Assembly: GCF_028610705.1 (NCBI RefSeq)
Contig: NZ_JAQQWT010000005.1
Coordinates: 240,246 to 304,245 of the forward strand
Direction: 5' to 3'
Origin: Halalkalibacter alkalisediminis
GTDB lineage: Bacteria > Bacillota > Bacilli > Bacillales > Bacillaceae_D
DNA length: 64,000 nt
Shown one piece after another: positions 1 through 9,053 of the stretch; positions within the stretch are counted from its first letter, which is position 1, and each line of letters starts with the position of its first letter. Under the pieces are notes generated by a model. The model was not told where the DNA came from. It saw nothing but the letters and a program-made list of their open reading frames with translations, and did no database searches. The position numbers and the translations under genes were made by a program.

Positions 1-120
1 TCTTCTTTCTGTCTCTTTTAATTTCTGTAATTGTTTTATGATGTGATCAGGTGTATCAGAAGGGAGACGGAATGTTATCGCCTGCCCCCTCTGAATCCCA
101 GTCGTCCCCTTTTTTGTCAT
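1..120 (-). CDS. ParR-like small partner of the actin-like gene (partial, runs off the window)
   Basis: An open frame starts with ATG at 120 on the minus strand and stays open to the window edge (40 codons seen). It begins MTKKGTTGIQRGQAITFRLP and continues into a charged stretch. A Shine-Dalgarno-like AGGGTG lies just upstream, and the frame begins 12 bases after the stop of the ParM-like gene, so the two form one operon. ParM-type loci of plasmids and some Bacillus chromosomes consist of actin, then a small DNA-binding adaptor (ParR). The position and the basic N-terminus fit that role. The assignment rests on context, because the rest of the protein is not visible. Confidence 0.55.
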   Translation of the reverse strand, partial: MTKKGTTGIQRGQAITFRLPSDTPDHIIKQLQKLKETERR

Positions 121-132
121 GAAATCACCCTA

Positions 133-1302
133 CTAGTTTTTTACAGCTTTTTTATCAGTGTCTTTCTGACTTTTTCGGTCAAATGCTGCAATTAACTTAT
201 AATAAGCATTTGCCATCATCCAAATGCTTTCTTTCTCATCTTCAAAGAATCCAATGTTATATCCATCTAAGTTGTTATTTAGTGTTGTTAGGTAATCTTT
301 AAGAACCATCGCACCACCACCTACGAAATAAGCAATTTCCGTTTGAGAGTTCTTTTGCCAAACATTACGTAAATGACGGTACTGTTTCTTTGCTAGCTCT
401 AAAAGAATACGGTCAGTAATATCGTGAACGCTTGTCCGACTACCTTTTACCATAATATGATTACGATCTTGTTTTTTCGTTAAGATTTCTACTACATCTC
501 GACGACTATCTAACTCAATACCATGCTTCGTTCTAATTTCTTCTCTAATCGCTTCTAAAGATTCAGAAACACCTAGATTGAAACCTTGTGCCTTATCATC
601 ATCAACATTACGATTTTTAATAACCGCAATATCCGTTGATAAACCACCGATATCTTGAATGATAATTCTCTTATCAACTAAATCTCTATTCGTAATGTTT
701 AAGTTATTATCCATTACTAAGTTAATGTAAGCAGCAAATCCTTCAGGATATATCTTTAGCTGATCAAATTTTATATTAACCTTTAATCCTTGGTATTTAG
801 GAGTGACTAAAAATTCTACTTGGTGTACCGAACTTAATAGTCGCGATCTGTAGCCGACATCTTTACCTTCTTTTACTTCACGTAGGGGAAGCCCTGTTCC
901 AAGCGTGTAATTAGCATCAATTACATTGTTTGTCTTTTTAAAAGCTTCTTTATTTTCTTCTCTCACTGCATCCAATGCTAACGTAGCAAACAACATAACA
1001 AGCGTTTGGTCTTCCTCAGATTTACTACTACCTGGATCTAGTTCTGATGCGTTGTCACTTTTAGCTGCTAAGTTCCCAACACGATAGATGACATTATTAT
1101 CTTTTAAAGCAGGGGAGTGAACTCTAATATGTATACCCTCTAATGGATCCTTATCGTTTAATTCCTCGATCCCAATAACAGGACGGTCTTCTGTATCTCT
1201 AGCAATGACATTTGGAATATTCAATTCAAAATCAGCTTTTCCAAATAACGCTTTAATCGAATCATTACCTACATCAATTGCAGCAATTCTACTTTTACTC
1301 AT
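133..1302 (-). CDS. ParM/StbA-family actin-like DNA segregation ATPase
   Basis: This 389-aa protein is an actin-fold nucleotide-binding filament protein of the ParM/StbA type. It shows the phosphate-1 motif AIDVGNDSIKAL (residues 8-19), the phosphate-2 motif QDIGGLSTDIAV (216-227) and an adenosine-type GGGA (328-331). Members form dynamic filaments that push apart DNA bound by a ParR adaptor at a centromere. The start MSKSRIAAIDVG at 1302 is preferred over an upstream ATG at 1353 because GGAAGGTG lies 8 bases before it and the actin motif then starts normally. The small partner follows 12 bases downstream. The AT-rich upstream region full of TGTATAC/GTACACA words is the likely centromere. Codons 1-260 occur again as a decayed copy at 2037-2764. 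Family is sure; whether it moves a chromosome region, a prophage or an integrated plasmid is unknown. Confidence 0.85.
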   Translation of the reverse strand: MSKSRIAAIDVGNDSIKALFGKADFELNIPNVIARDTEDRPVIGIEELNDKDPLEGIHIRVHSPALKDNNVIYRVGNLAAKSDNASELDPGSSKSEEDQTLVMLFATLALDAVREENKEAFKKTNNVIDANYTLGTGLPLREVKEGKDVGYRSRLLSSVHQVEFLVTPKYQGLKVNIKFDQLKIYPEGFAAYINLVMDNNLNITNRDLVDKRIIIQDIGGLSTDIAVIKNRNVDDDKAQGFNLGVSESLEAIREEIRTKHGIELDSRRDVVEILTKKQDRNHIMVKGSRTSVHDITDRILLELAKKQYRHLRNVWQKNSQTEIAYFVGGGAMVLKDYLTTLNNNLDGYNIGFFEDEKESIWMMANAYYKLIAAFDRKSQKDTDKKAVKN

Positions 1303-2034
1303 ATAAACACACCTTCCAATCAAATTTTTGGGGTCAAACCAAGTTTTTCCCACTTACTAGTAGATTATAGTAGAGTTGTAGATTCGTCAATGATACTTAA
1401 GTTGTATTCAAACACGATTACAAGTTTACAGTTTTGTATACAACGTTACAAACCAGTACACACACTATCACAACAACATGCGTACAGTTTTGTATACATG
1501 CACACATTTTTGCAAACAAACTGCATACAAAACGTAAACATGCACACATTAATGTAAACATTCGTTTTTTTTTTGATCTCAGTTCGACAATTTACCTCCC
1601 CCTCCTCTCTTTCGTCAAAATAAAAAAACGTTCCTATAGGCACCCTAAATAAAAACTCCGTCGCTTACCTTTTCTTCAAGTGAATTTGCAAAATCCCCCT
1701 CCCCCCACTCCTTCTTTTTTCTAGAAAGGAATCTAATGGTTTTCCATGCCTCATTGCTTTCAAAAAAAAAATGAATCACGTTGCACAAATCCTCAGTCCA
1801 CTCGAGAAAAATAATGGACTAATTATCTCTAGCTCTCTTTCGTCAGGCCAATCACTAAATTGATCACTTCTATTTCAAGCTTGTTCTAATTACTCACTAC
1901 CTTCATTATTTAATAACCCAAAACATACCGATGCCCTAACATCCTATTGAAAATATTTTTTTAGTTTACTATTAACTAGTTTTATAACAGCGCTTTTAGT
2001 TTGTAATATACACTTTGGAGATGTTTCGTCATTC
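522..2034. repeat. left unit of an approximately 1.3-1.5 kb diverged tandem duplication
   Basis: This unit runs from within the ParM-like gene (codon about 260) through its start and centromere region to a truncated copy of the leader of the GH105 gene. It ends with ACTTTGGAGATGTTTCGTC at 2012-2030, which matches ACTTTGGAGGTGTTTCGTT at 3310-3328 immediately before the GH105 ATG. Directly after it, the sequence resumes at the internal ParM position (GCCATGCTTCGTTC near 2038, compared with ACCATGCTTCGTTC near 520). That is the signature of a tandem duplication junction. Confidence 0.8.
1354..1570. repeat. centromere-like (parC-type) repeat region, copy 1
   Basis: The region upstream of the ParM-like gene is filled with short recurring words: GTATACA, GTACACA, GTTACAA, ACATGCACACAT and GTAAACA. 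They lie in both orientations across roughly 1430-1560. ParM systems keep their ParR-binding direct repeats next to the promoter, so this is the expected centromere and autoregulatory operator. The block starts with TTACTAGTAGATTATAGT (1354-1371), which recurs exactly at 2815-2832 ahead of the second copy. Short frames that cross it on both strands are artefacts of the repeats. Confidence 0.6.
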
Positions 2035-2036
2035 AA

Positions 2037-2764
2037 TGCCATGCTTCGTTCAGGTTTCATTCGTCTGATTGCTTCTAGTGATTCCGATACACCTATTCGA
2101 AACCTTTTGCTTTACCATCATTGACATTGCGTTTTTTATGACCGCAATCACCGATATCATAAAAAGTAATTGTCTTATCAACCAAATCTCAATTAGTGAT
2201 ATTTAAGTTATGATCCATCAATCGTTAATTCCTTTTAGGTTCTATCTTCACATGATTAAATTTACTATTAACCTTTGGTATTTAGGAGTGACTAAAAATT
2301 CTACCGGTAAATCAAAGTTTATTAGTCGCGATCCGTATCCGACATCTTTACTTTCTTTTACTTCACTTAGGGAACCCTGTTTTAAACAATGTAGCTAGTA
2401 CCCATTACATTGTTTGTCTTTTTAAAAGCTTCTTTAATTTCTTCTCTCACCACATCCCATGCTAACAAGATAACAACACAACAAGCGTTTGGTCACCCTC
2501 CGTTTTATAACATGGATCTAGTTCTAATGCATGGTCACTTTTAATTGCTTAGCCAACGACAGATGACATTATGATCTTTTAAAGCAGGGGAGTGAACTCT
2601 GCTATGTGCCGCCATCCAATAAATGATCCTTTCCAATAACAGGACGACTTTCTGTATCTTTTACGCAACCACATTGGATATATTCCATTCAAAATCAACT
2701 TTTCCAAATAACCCCTTGATCAAATCATGACCTACACCCATTGCGCAATTCTACTTTTACTCAT
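2037..2764 (-). pseudogene. decayed 5' fragment of a second ParM-like gene
   Basis: On the minus strand this stretch follows the ParM-like gene from its start codon (ATG at 2764, in the same TACTTTTACTCAT context as 1289-1302) to about codon 260. Many substitutions and small indels break the frame. Recognisable shared blocks include the region around GAATTCTACCGG/AAGTTTATTAGTCGCGATC (2295-2335, compared with 800-850) and TTTTTAAAAGCTTCTTTA (2420-2440, compared with 935-955). It lacks the last third of the gene and cannot encode a working actin. It is a relic of the tandem duplication. Confidence 0.8.
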
Positions 2765-2814
2765 AAAAAATGCACCCGAATCGAGTTTCCTGAGCGAAAC
2801 TAAATATTTCCATC

Positions 2815-3045
2815 TTACTAGTAGATTATAGTGAAGTTGCAGACTCGCTAATCGCGGTTAAATTGTATACGAATACGATTATATGTATACATTTCTGTTT
2901 ACAATGTTACAAACTTGTACACATACTGCGACAACAAGATGTGTACAAGTTTGTATTCATGCATACATTAATGTGTACTTCATGTATGCAATACGTAAAC
3001 ACGTATACATTAATGTATACGCTTGTTTTTTTTTACCTTTCTCCT
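2815..3045. repeat. centromere-like repeat region, copy 2
   Basis: This is the counterpart of 1354-1570. It has many GTATACA/TGTATAC, GTACACAT, GTTACAAA and CATACATTAATGT words, in an order parallel to copy 1. It is arguably richer in TGTATAC words than copy 1, although the actin gene beside it is dead. It could therefore still bind the ParR-like protein. The short plus-strand frames at 2863-3170 are shadows of these repeats. Confidence 0.6.
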
Positions 3046-3328
3046 CTCCCCTACTCCTTCTCTTTTCTAGAAAAGAAGCTAACGGTTATCGATGCCCCTT
3101 TGCTTTCTTACAACAAATGAATCATGATATAGGCCTCTTTAAGAAGCAGATAATTGACTATTTATCCTAACGCTCTTTTTCAGCCAGTCCCTAAATCGAT
3201 TCAATCACCTCTATTATGAATAACCCAAAACATGTCCATGCCCAACACCCTATTGACAACGCTTTCAGTTTCTTATTAAATGATTATAACAACGTTGTTA
3301 TTCAACTATACTTTGGAGGTGTTTCGTT

Positions 3329-4432
3329 ATGTCTTATAAATTAATTGAAAAGCTCAAAACGCAATATATGAGCGGATGTGGAAAGTGGTATTCCTATAAC
3401 TGGCATTATGTAGAAGGTTGTATTATGAAAGCTTATTTAGAAAGTTATAACCAAACTGGTAATGAGGAGGAATACCTTTTTGTGAAAAATTTTATAGACC
3501 AACTAGTTGATGAAAATGGAAATGTTGAACAGATTGACGTCAGCTACTACAGTATTGATCAAATTAGAATGACTGAAATTCTATTTAAACTCTATGAAAA
3601 AGAACAAGATCCAAAGTATAAAAAAGTTCTAGATCTAATCTATAAGCAATTAGAAACATATCCACGTACTTCGACAAAAAACTTCTGGCATAAAACCAAT
3701 TACCCCCATCAAATTTGGATGGACGGTCTTTACATGGGTCAGCCTTTTTACGTTCAATATATTAAAGAATTTGAAGCTACTAAAGACTATTCCGATACTC
3801 TAGAACAATTTAAACAAGTAAGGAAGCTTTTGTTCGACGAAGAAACACAACTTTACTTTCATGCTTATGACGAAAGTCGTGAAATGTTTTGGGCAGATAA
3901 GTCTACTGGCCTCTCCCCTCACGTTTGGGCTCGTGCCGTTGGGTGGTTTGTGATGGCCCTTGTCGATATTCTTGAAACGTTAGCAAACGAAAAGGTTGAT
4001 ACACAACCATTAAAAGATCTCTTAAAAGAAGCTGTCGATGGCATGCTACGCTACCAACACTATAGCGGCATGTGGTACCAGGTTGTTGAATTAAGTGGAC
4101 GAAAAGGCAATTACTTAGAATCTAGCGGCACATTAATGTTTTCATATGCGATTTTAAAAGGAGCTAGGCTAGGCTATCTTCCGGAAGGCTATCGAACATT
4201 CGGAAAAGCGGCATTTGATGGAACCGTCAAAAAGTATGTTACCGAAGAGAATGGCGAAGTTTTATTAAGTGGCATTTGTAAAAGTGCCGGTCTTGGTACA
4301 CACCCAGATACAGGCGTTGTTAGAGATGGAAGCTACGACTATTACATCGCTGGAGAACCAATCGTAACCAACAACGGACATGGCGTTGCTCCACTTCTAA
4401 TGGCTTTTAATGAAATAAAGCATATTCTTTAA
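3329..4432 (+). CDS. glycoside hydrolase family 105 (unsaturated rhamnogalacturonyl hydrolase-like)
   Basis: This 367-aa cytoplasmic enzyme resembles YteR/YesR. Such enzymes remove the unsaturated uronic acid left at the non-reducing end of pectin or other polysaccharide lyase products. The family signature HQIWMDGLYMGQPF is at residues 127-140, with the probable general-acid Asp at 132. WARAVGWF (200-207) and HYSGMWYQV follow further on, all typical of the six-hairpin barrel. No signal peptide is present. The ATG at 3329 has GGAGGTG 7-8 bases upstream. No lyase or transporter sits next to it, so the substrate is open. Its leader was copied by the tandem duplication just upstream. Confidence 0.85.
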   Translation: MSYKLIEKLKTQYMSGCGKWYSYNWHYVEGCIMKAYLESYNQTGNEEEYLFVKNFIDQLVDENGNVEQIDVSYYSIDQIRMTEILFKLYEKEQDPKYKKVLDLIYKQLETYPRTSTKNFWHKTNYPHQIWMDGLYMGQPFYVQYIKEFEATKDYSDTLEQFKQVRKLLFDEETQLYFHAYDESREMFWADKSTGLSPHVWARAVGWFVMALVDILETLANEKVDTQPLKDLLKEAVDGMLRYQHYSGMWYQVVELSGRKGNYLESSGTLMFSYAILKGARLGYLPEGYRTFGKAAFDGTVKKYVTEENGEVLLSGICKSAGLGTHPDTGVVRDGSYDYYIAGEPIVTNNGHGVAPLLMAFNEIKHIL

Positions 4433-4446
4433 ACTTAATTGAAGAC

Positions 4447-4484
4447 AAGGCTATCTGACGCATATATTCAGATAGCCTTTCTTG
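4447..4484 (+). terminator. Rho-independent terminator after the GH105 gene
   Basis: AAGGCTATCTGA (4447-4458) pairs with TCAGATAGCCTT (4468-4479) across a 9-base loop and is followed by TCTTG. Confidence 0.8.
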
Positions 4485-4504
4485 TGATTAAAGCTCAAGA
4501 ACAC

Positions 4505-4596
4505 TTATCCACATGTGGATAAACGTTTTGTTGAATATTTTTTCTTCTTATTCAGTTGTGTATAACCTTTTGGCCCCACTTTAACGATTATCCACA
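4505..4596. other. cluster of four DnaA-box-like 9-mers
   Basis: There are three perfect TTATCCACA boxes: 4505-4513 on plus, 4514-4522 on minus (directly abutting, making one 18-bp palindrome) and 4588-4596 on plus. A TTATACACA variant lies at 4557-4565 on minus. The TTATCCACA box is the established DnaA consensus. Four boxes in 92 bp between two convergent terminators suggests a DnaA-titrating or DnaA-regulatory cluster of the kind known elsewhere in Bacillus chromosomes. It is not obviously an origin, because dnaA/dnaN are absent. Confidence 0.6.
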
Positions 4597-4632
4597 AAAA
4601 AAACAACCAACCGTAAAAGGTTGATTGTTCTA
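4592..4632 (-). terminator. terminator of the RlmN-like gene
   Basis: On the minus strand AACAATCAACC pairs with GGTTGGTTGTT and is followed by an uninterrupted T run, just after the stop codon at 4636. Confidence 0.75.
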
Positions 4633-4635
4633 TGC

Positions 4636-5688
4636 TTACGCTTGGTTCATTTGCTTACTTCTTAACTGACCACAGGCTGCATCGATATCTGTTCCATGTT
4701 CAATCCGAATTCCGCAGTTGATTCCGTTTTTCTTTAATATGTCATAGAAAGCAAGTACGGTTTCTTCCTCGCTTCGTTGATATTGACTATGCTCATCAAC
4801 TGGGTTATAAGGAATTAAATTCACATACGCTCGCATACCGCCAATAAGTTCTGCAAGCTCCTCGGCATGCTCTCTCTGATCATTTACATCCTTTAAAAGA
4901 ATGTATTCCAACGTAATTCTACGATTGGATTTCTCGATATAATATTCAATCGCCGGCATTAATTTTTCGAGCGGAATCGCTCGATTTATTTTCATAATTC
5001 GCGTACGGAGCTCATCATTTGGTGCATGCAGCGAAATGGCTAGGTTGACTTGTAATTTTAAATCAGCAAACTCATAAATTTTATTTGCAAGGCCACTCGT
5101 AGAGACCGTAATGTGCCTTGGGCCAATCTCTAACCCTTTTTGGTCCTTAACAATTTCCAAGAAATCAACCATATTCGTAAAGTTATCAAATGGCTCCCCG
5201 ATTCCCATAATGACAATGTGGCTCACTTTTTCACCCTTACCTACTTGGTCTAGGTGAAGTTGAACCTTCATAATCTGCTCAACAATTTCTCCACTCGATA
5301 AGTCACGATCCTTCTTCAACAAACCGCTCGCACAAAAACTACAGCCGATATTACAGCCAACCTGTGTCGTTACACAAACCGATAATCCGTACTTATGTCG
5401 CATTAACACCGTTTCAATTAGATTTCCGTCTTTTAATGTAAACAAAAATTTAACTGTCCCGTCTGCTGACTCTTGCTTTGTATGCTCGGTTAATGTTTGA
5501 ATGTGGAAATGCTCTTCAAGTAAACGTAGGCAGTCCTTGTTTACATCACTCATCTCGGAAAACTCGGTTACTCTCTTTCGATATAACCAGTCCCACACTT
5601 GGGCTGCTCGCCCTTTTTTATGTCCACGTTCCAACAGCCACGTCGTTACTTGTTCGGATGTTAACCCATAAATGGATTCTCTATTCAT
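4636..5688 (-). CDS. RlmN-family radical SAM 23S rRNA adenine methyltransferase
   Basis: This 350-aa protein methylates C2 of adenine in 23S rRNA (A2503 type), and possibly tRNA, using a radical SAM [4Fe-4S] cluster. It shows the cluster motif CNIGCSFC, the family motif MGIGEPFDN and the C-terminal catalytic-cysteine segment [12 protein letters not shown]. It has the RlmN rather than the Cfr version of these motifs. The housekeeping rlmN of Bacillus usually lies in the rsmB-rlmN-prpC-prkC cluster. This copy stands alone, so it may be a second, RlmN-like paralogue (inference). ATG at 5688 with GAGGGTAACAC upstream. Confidence 0.85.
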   Translation of the reverse strand: MNRESIYGLTSEQVTTWLLERGHKKGRAAQVWDWLYRKRVTEFSEMSDVNKDCLRLLEEHFHIQTLTEHTKQESADGTVKFLFTLKDGNLIETVLMRHKYGLSVCVTTQVGCNIGCSFCASGLLKKDRDLSSGEIVEQIMKVQLHLDQVGKGEKVSHIVIMGIGEPFDNFTNMVDFLEIVKDQKGLEIGPRHITVSTSGLANKIYEFADLKLQVNLAISLHAPNDELRTRIMKINRAIPLEKLMPAIEYYIEKSNRRITLEYILLKDVNDQREHAEELAELIGGMRAYVNLIPYNPVDEHSQYQRSEEETVLAFYDILKKNGINCGIRIEHGTDIDAACGQLRSKQMNQA

Positions 5689-5959
5689 TGTGTTACCCTC
5701 TTTTCTAGCCGTTAAATGTAATGCATTCCTAATGATCTATCTTAGTATTGTCGCAAATTTAATTTCGTTAAACAAGGTTTGCACCACTTGTGATTCATTA
5801 TTTCGAGAATCATACTAATTCCCTCTATATATCCAAGTCTTATTATATTACACTTTAATGAATAGATCTTTTGATTACTCTCCTATGGGAGAACTTTCCT
5901 CCCTTATCAATAAAAACCGAAATAATAAAAATGATGTTTCACCATAGAAGGAGCCTGTA

Positions 5960-6760
5960 ATGGATCATATTTTAACACGTAATTACGTTCAGGTCACAGG
6001 TCATGGGAGCCAACCGATGATTTTTGCTCCTGGTTTTGGCTGTGATCAAAATGTTTGGAATCTCGTTGCTAAAGCGTTTGAAGATGATTATCGTATTATT
6101 TCCTTTGACTATGTTGGAGCTGGTCATTCAGATGTAAACGCCTATGACCCAATCAAGTATAGTACGTTAGAGGGTTACGCTCAAGATGTACTTGATGTAT
6201 GTGAAGCTTTACAAATAAAAGAGGCGGTGTTTGTCGGACATTCTGTTGGGAGTATGATTGGTATGCTCGCTTCCATTCAACAATCACACTATTTTTCACA
6301 CCTCATTATGATAGGGCCTTCGCCTTGCTATTTAAATGATCCTCCTCTTTACACAGGTGGTTTTGAGGAAAAAGACTTATTAGGACTGGTTGAGATGATG
6401 GAGAAAAATTACATCGGGTGGGCCAATGTATTTGCATCGACTGTTATGAGCAACCCCGATCGACCCGAACTTGCAAAGGATTTAGAGACTCGCTTTTGTT
6501 CGACTGATCCAATTATTGCACGTCAATTTGCAAAAGCTACTTTTTTTTCAGATCATCGTGCGGAGTTAACAAAAGTTCGTATTCCCTCACTCATTCTTCA
6601 ATGTTCGGAAGATATTATCGCTTCACCAGCTGTTGGTCAATATGTTCATCAACACATTCCAAACAGCACCTTTACATTGATGCAAGCAACAGGACATTGT
6701 CCTCATATGAGTCATCCTACTGAAACGATTCAATGTATACGTGACTACTTAAACCGATGA
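5960..6760 (+). CDS. rsbQ: RsbQ, alpha/beta hydrolase of the energy-stress pathway
   Basis: This 266-aa alpha/beta hydrolase is needed with RsbP to switch on SigB under energy stress. The sequence tracks Bacillus subtilis RsbQ closely ([36 protein letters not shown]). The triad is visible: Ser95 in GHSVGS, Asp218 in SEDIIA and His246 in TGHCPHMSH. In B. subtilis RsbQ is thought to bind a small hydrophobic ligand that activates the PAS domain of RsbP. The ATG at 5960 has AAGGAG upstream. The next gene, rsbP, starts 17 bases after the stop. Confidence 0.95.
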   Translation: MDHILTRNYVQVTGHGSQPMIFAPGFGCDQNVWNLVAKAFEDDYRIISFDYVGAGHSDVNAYDPIKYSTLEGYAQDVLDVCEALQIKEAVFVGHSVGSMIGMLASIQQSHYFSHLIMIGPSPCYLNDPPLYTGGFEEKDLLGLVEMMEKNYIGWANVFASTVMSNPDRPELAKDLETRFCSTDPIIARQFAKATFFSDHRAELTKVRIPSLILQCSEDIIASPAVGQYVHQHIPNSTFTLMQATGHCPHMSHPTETIQCIRDYLNR

Positions 6761-6777
6761 AGGAAGGGAGAGAGGAT

Positions 6778-7989
6778 ATGGACGAGCAATTGAATGATGC
6801 ACCGTGTGGCTTTTTAGCGCTATCCGATGAAGGTACAATCGTATCCATTAACCAGACCTTACTTTCATTACTGGGGTATTCATTAGAAGAATTGTCCAAA
6901 CAAAACATCAACTGCATCCTTTCAGTTCCTGCTCAAATGTTTTATCAACTCTACTTTTTTCCTCTTGTAAAAGTCGAAAAACAAGTTGAAGAAATGTACA
7001 TTTCTCTTCTTACAAAAAAGGGGGAAGAGATTCCTGTCCTTCTTAATGCATGTCGAAAAGAGAAAGACGGGGTACCTCTTACCAACTGTGTGCTGATTCC
7101 GATGCGTAAAAGAAATGAGTTTGAAAATAAACTTCTGTTAGCCAGAAATGAGGCCGAACAAGCATTAGCAGCAAAAAACAAAGCCAATTCAGACTTAGAA
7201 ATGGTGCTGAAAACGCTAGAAACGAAACAAGAAGAGCTTTTAGAGTTAAATAACCAAAATCAAAAATACAAAACAGATACAGAAAAAGAGCTAGAACTCG
7301 CCCGAAACATTCAAGAAATCTCTTTAACTGAACCTATCCAAAATGAGCATCTTCAAATGGAATCATTTTATAAAGCCTCAAGCGATTTATCAGGCGATAT
7401 GTATGGCTTTTACCAGATCGATCCACATCGATACGGAATCATCATTCTTGATGTAATGGGACATGGAATATCGTCAGCCTTAGTCTCTATGTCGCTTCAT
7501 TCCTTGTTTCAGCGATTAATATCAAGAGGCATTTCAGCAGATATTGTCATGAAAGAACTCGATCGATATCTACATGACTTATTTGAAAACAATGATGAGG
7601 CGAGACACTATTGTACCGCTATTTATCTATTAATTGATACGAAGAAACAAGAGATTGAGTATGTTAATTCAGGTCATCCCCCTGCTTTCTGGCAAGGTCC
7701 TTGTGGGGAGCAGGTTGAACTTTTCTCTTCGACGCCCCCAGTTGGCTTGATTGAAGGAATACAGTTCAAAACCAAAACGTTTTCCTACACTAAAGGAGGC
7801 CGATTACTCCTTTATACGGATGGCGTGACCGACCCACTTGGCTCTAACCATTTACAGTCGATCTTGAGAGAACACCCAAATGACTCCATAACCGAATTAA
7901 AAGAACGGATTTTACAATCGCTCCATCATAAGGAACACTCCTACCATAAAAACGATGATCAATGTTTCATTATCGTTGATTTTAAATAA
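6778..7989 (+). CDS. rsbP: RsbP, PAS-PP2C phosphatase activating SigB
   Basis: This 403-aa protein is the same length as B. subtilis RsbP when started at ATG 6778, which has AGGAAGGGAG in place. An ATG at 6757 overlapping the rsbQ stop lacks a ribosome site. Order: N-terminal PAS domain (about residues 1-110), a coiled coil (about 110-180, rich in Glu/Lys/Ala), then a PP2C/SpoIIE phosphatase domain with SGDMYGFYQ, VMGHGISSALVS, NSGHPP and LLLYTDGVTDP, whose aspartates bind Mn/Mg. It dephosphorylates RsbV-P on loss of ATP or proton motive force. Co-transcribed with rsbQ and closed by a terminator. Confidence 0.95.
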   Translation: MDEQLNDAPCGFLALSDEGTIVSINQTLLSLLGYSLEELSKQNINCILSVPAQMFYQLYFFPLVKVEKQVEEMYISLLTKKGEEIPVLLNACRKEKDGVPLTNCVLIPMRKRNEFENKLLLARNEAEQALAAKNKANSDLEMVLKTLETKQEELLELNNQNQKYKTDTEKELELARNIQEISLTEPIQNEHLQMESFYKASSDLSGDMYGFYQIDPHRYGIIILDVMGHGISSALVSMSLHSLFQRLISRGISADIVMKELDRYLHDLFENNDEARHYCTAIYLLIDTKKQEIEYVNSGHPPAFWQGPCGEQVELFSSTPPVGLIEGIQFKTKTFSYTKGGRLLLYTDGVTDPLGSNHLQSILREHPNDSITELKERILQSLHHKEHSYHKNDDQCFIIVDFK

Positions 7990-8036
7990 AGAGGATGTCT
8001 CACAGCTTGACAGCTCTTGAGACACCCTCTTTTTTA
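7989..8036 (+). terminator. terminator after rsbQP
   Basis: AGAGGATGTCTCA pairs with TGAGACACCCTCT (one bulge) and is followed by TTTTTTATT. Confidence 0.85.
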
Positions 8037-8051
8037 TTGGTTTCACTTCTT

Positions 8052-9053
8052 TTATACAATCGATTCTACTACAATAACGGACCAACCCTTGCCTTTATAA
8101 GCATTATACCCTTCTGTTAAGCAGAAAGCATAAATTTGATTATTCTCCAATACATAGCCCCGATCTTCTCGACCAGACAAAACCTTTTCTACTGCTTTCA
8201 AATGCGTTAGTTTTCTTTCTAAAATTCCTGTACGGTCTTTAGAAGCGATCACATAGCCATCTGAATTGATGAGATAAAGTTGACTTTTTTCATCAAGCTT
8301 AACACGATCAATAATATCGTAAATAAACTCCCAGTTGAATCTGGTTGTAAAAACGCCAATCACTTCACCCTCATCATTATGAACAGGGCTAGAATACCCC
8401 ATTGTATAGCCACCGATTACCGCAGAATAATACATATCCGTTACATGCACGGCCTTTTTTTGAATCGTTTCCTTAAACCACTCACGGTCTGACATGTTCT
8501 TTCCTACTTGGCCTTGACTTTGTGAAGCAACCATAATTTCCCCTGATAAATCTACTACAAATAAATCAAAGTACACTTCGTAAATGTTATAAATATTTTT
8601 CAAAAATGATTGAGCCGTTTGCTTTGATTCCGCTGTCGGTTGAAGCAAACAGTCTTTAATGGCATCAAACGTCGCCCAAGCTTGGACATCACAGTTGCGC
8701 TCAAACAAGTTGCGATCCACCTTATCAATCGTATCAAAGGCCATATCGACCGTACGGACCGCAATAATTTCATTTGCTTTATTTTGAATGCTATTAATAA
8801 TCGTTTCACTTTCCTTACTCGCATTCAAACTTTGTTCAGCAAACTTTTTAATCTCCGTTGCAACAACGGAAAAACCTCGCCCTGCTTCTCCCGCACGAGC
8901 TGCCTCAATTCCCGAGTTTAAAGCTAATATATTTGACTTTGTTGATATGTCTCTAATCTTTTTCATTACATTTTGCATTTCGAGGTTATCTTGCTTTAAT
9001 TCACTCATTAAAACCGAAACATTCAGACTTTTATCAGCCGTATGGTCCACCAT
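8052..9053 (-). CDS. soluble chemoreceptor-like protein: partial MCP signalling segment followed by a Cache-type sensor
   Basis: In this 333-aa protein the N-terminal third is a methyl-accepting signalling segment containing the CheA/CheW-contact hairpin ([20 protein letters not shown] at about 43-62, then [13 protein letters not shown]). The C-terminal part (about 130-330) resembles a double Cache/PDC ligand-binding domain ([58 protein letters not shown]). No membrane segment is present. The order is the reverse of a standard receptor, and the signalling region is too short to form the usual long four-helix bundle. It probably reports a cytosolic ligand or interferes with receptor arrays; this is inference. 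ATG at 9053 has AAAGGAG upstream. Confidence 0.75.
   Translation of the reverse strand: MVDHTADKSLNVSVLMSELKQDNLEMQNVMKKIRDISTKSNILALNSGIEAARAGEAGRGFSVVATEIKKFAEQSLNASKESETIINSIQNKANEIIAVRTVDMAFDTIDKVDRNLFERNCDVQAWATFDAIKDCLLQPTAESKQTAQSFLKNIYNIYEVYFDLFVVDLSGEIMVASQSQGQVGKNMSDREWFKETIQKKAVHVTDMYYSAVIGGYTMGYSSPVHNDEGEVIGVFTTRFNWEFIYDIIDRVKLDEKSQLYLINSDGYVIASKDRTGILERKLTHLKAVEKVLSGREDRGYVLENNQIYAFCLTEGYNAYKGKGWSVIVVESIV

Larger units (their letters stand above)
2036..3328. repeat. right unit of the tandem duplication
   Basis: The second copy of the unit holds a decayed 5' part of the ParM-like gene (2037-2764), a second centromere-like block (about 2815-3045) and the leader of the intact GH105 gene up to 3328. 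Order and orientation match the left unit. It is about 220 bases shorter, with scattered small deletions and substitutions. Confidence 0.8.

Noticed and set aside
1434..1652. Overlapping open frames on both strands
   Set aside because: They lie in the centromere-like repeats. Composition follows the repeated TGTATACA words and no ribosome site is present.
2863..3170. Plus-strand frames of 85 and 95 codons
   Set aside because: They are produced by the second repeat array and the GH105 leader, are His/Tyr/Cys-rich without homology, and have no ribosome site.
4636..5688. Possible Cfr antibiotic-resistance methyltransferase
   Set aside because: Motifs ([21 protein letters not shown] context) are those of RlmN rather than Cfr.
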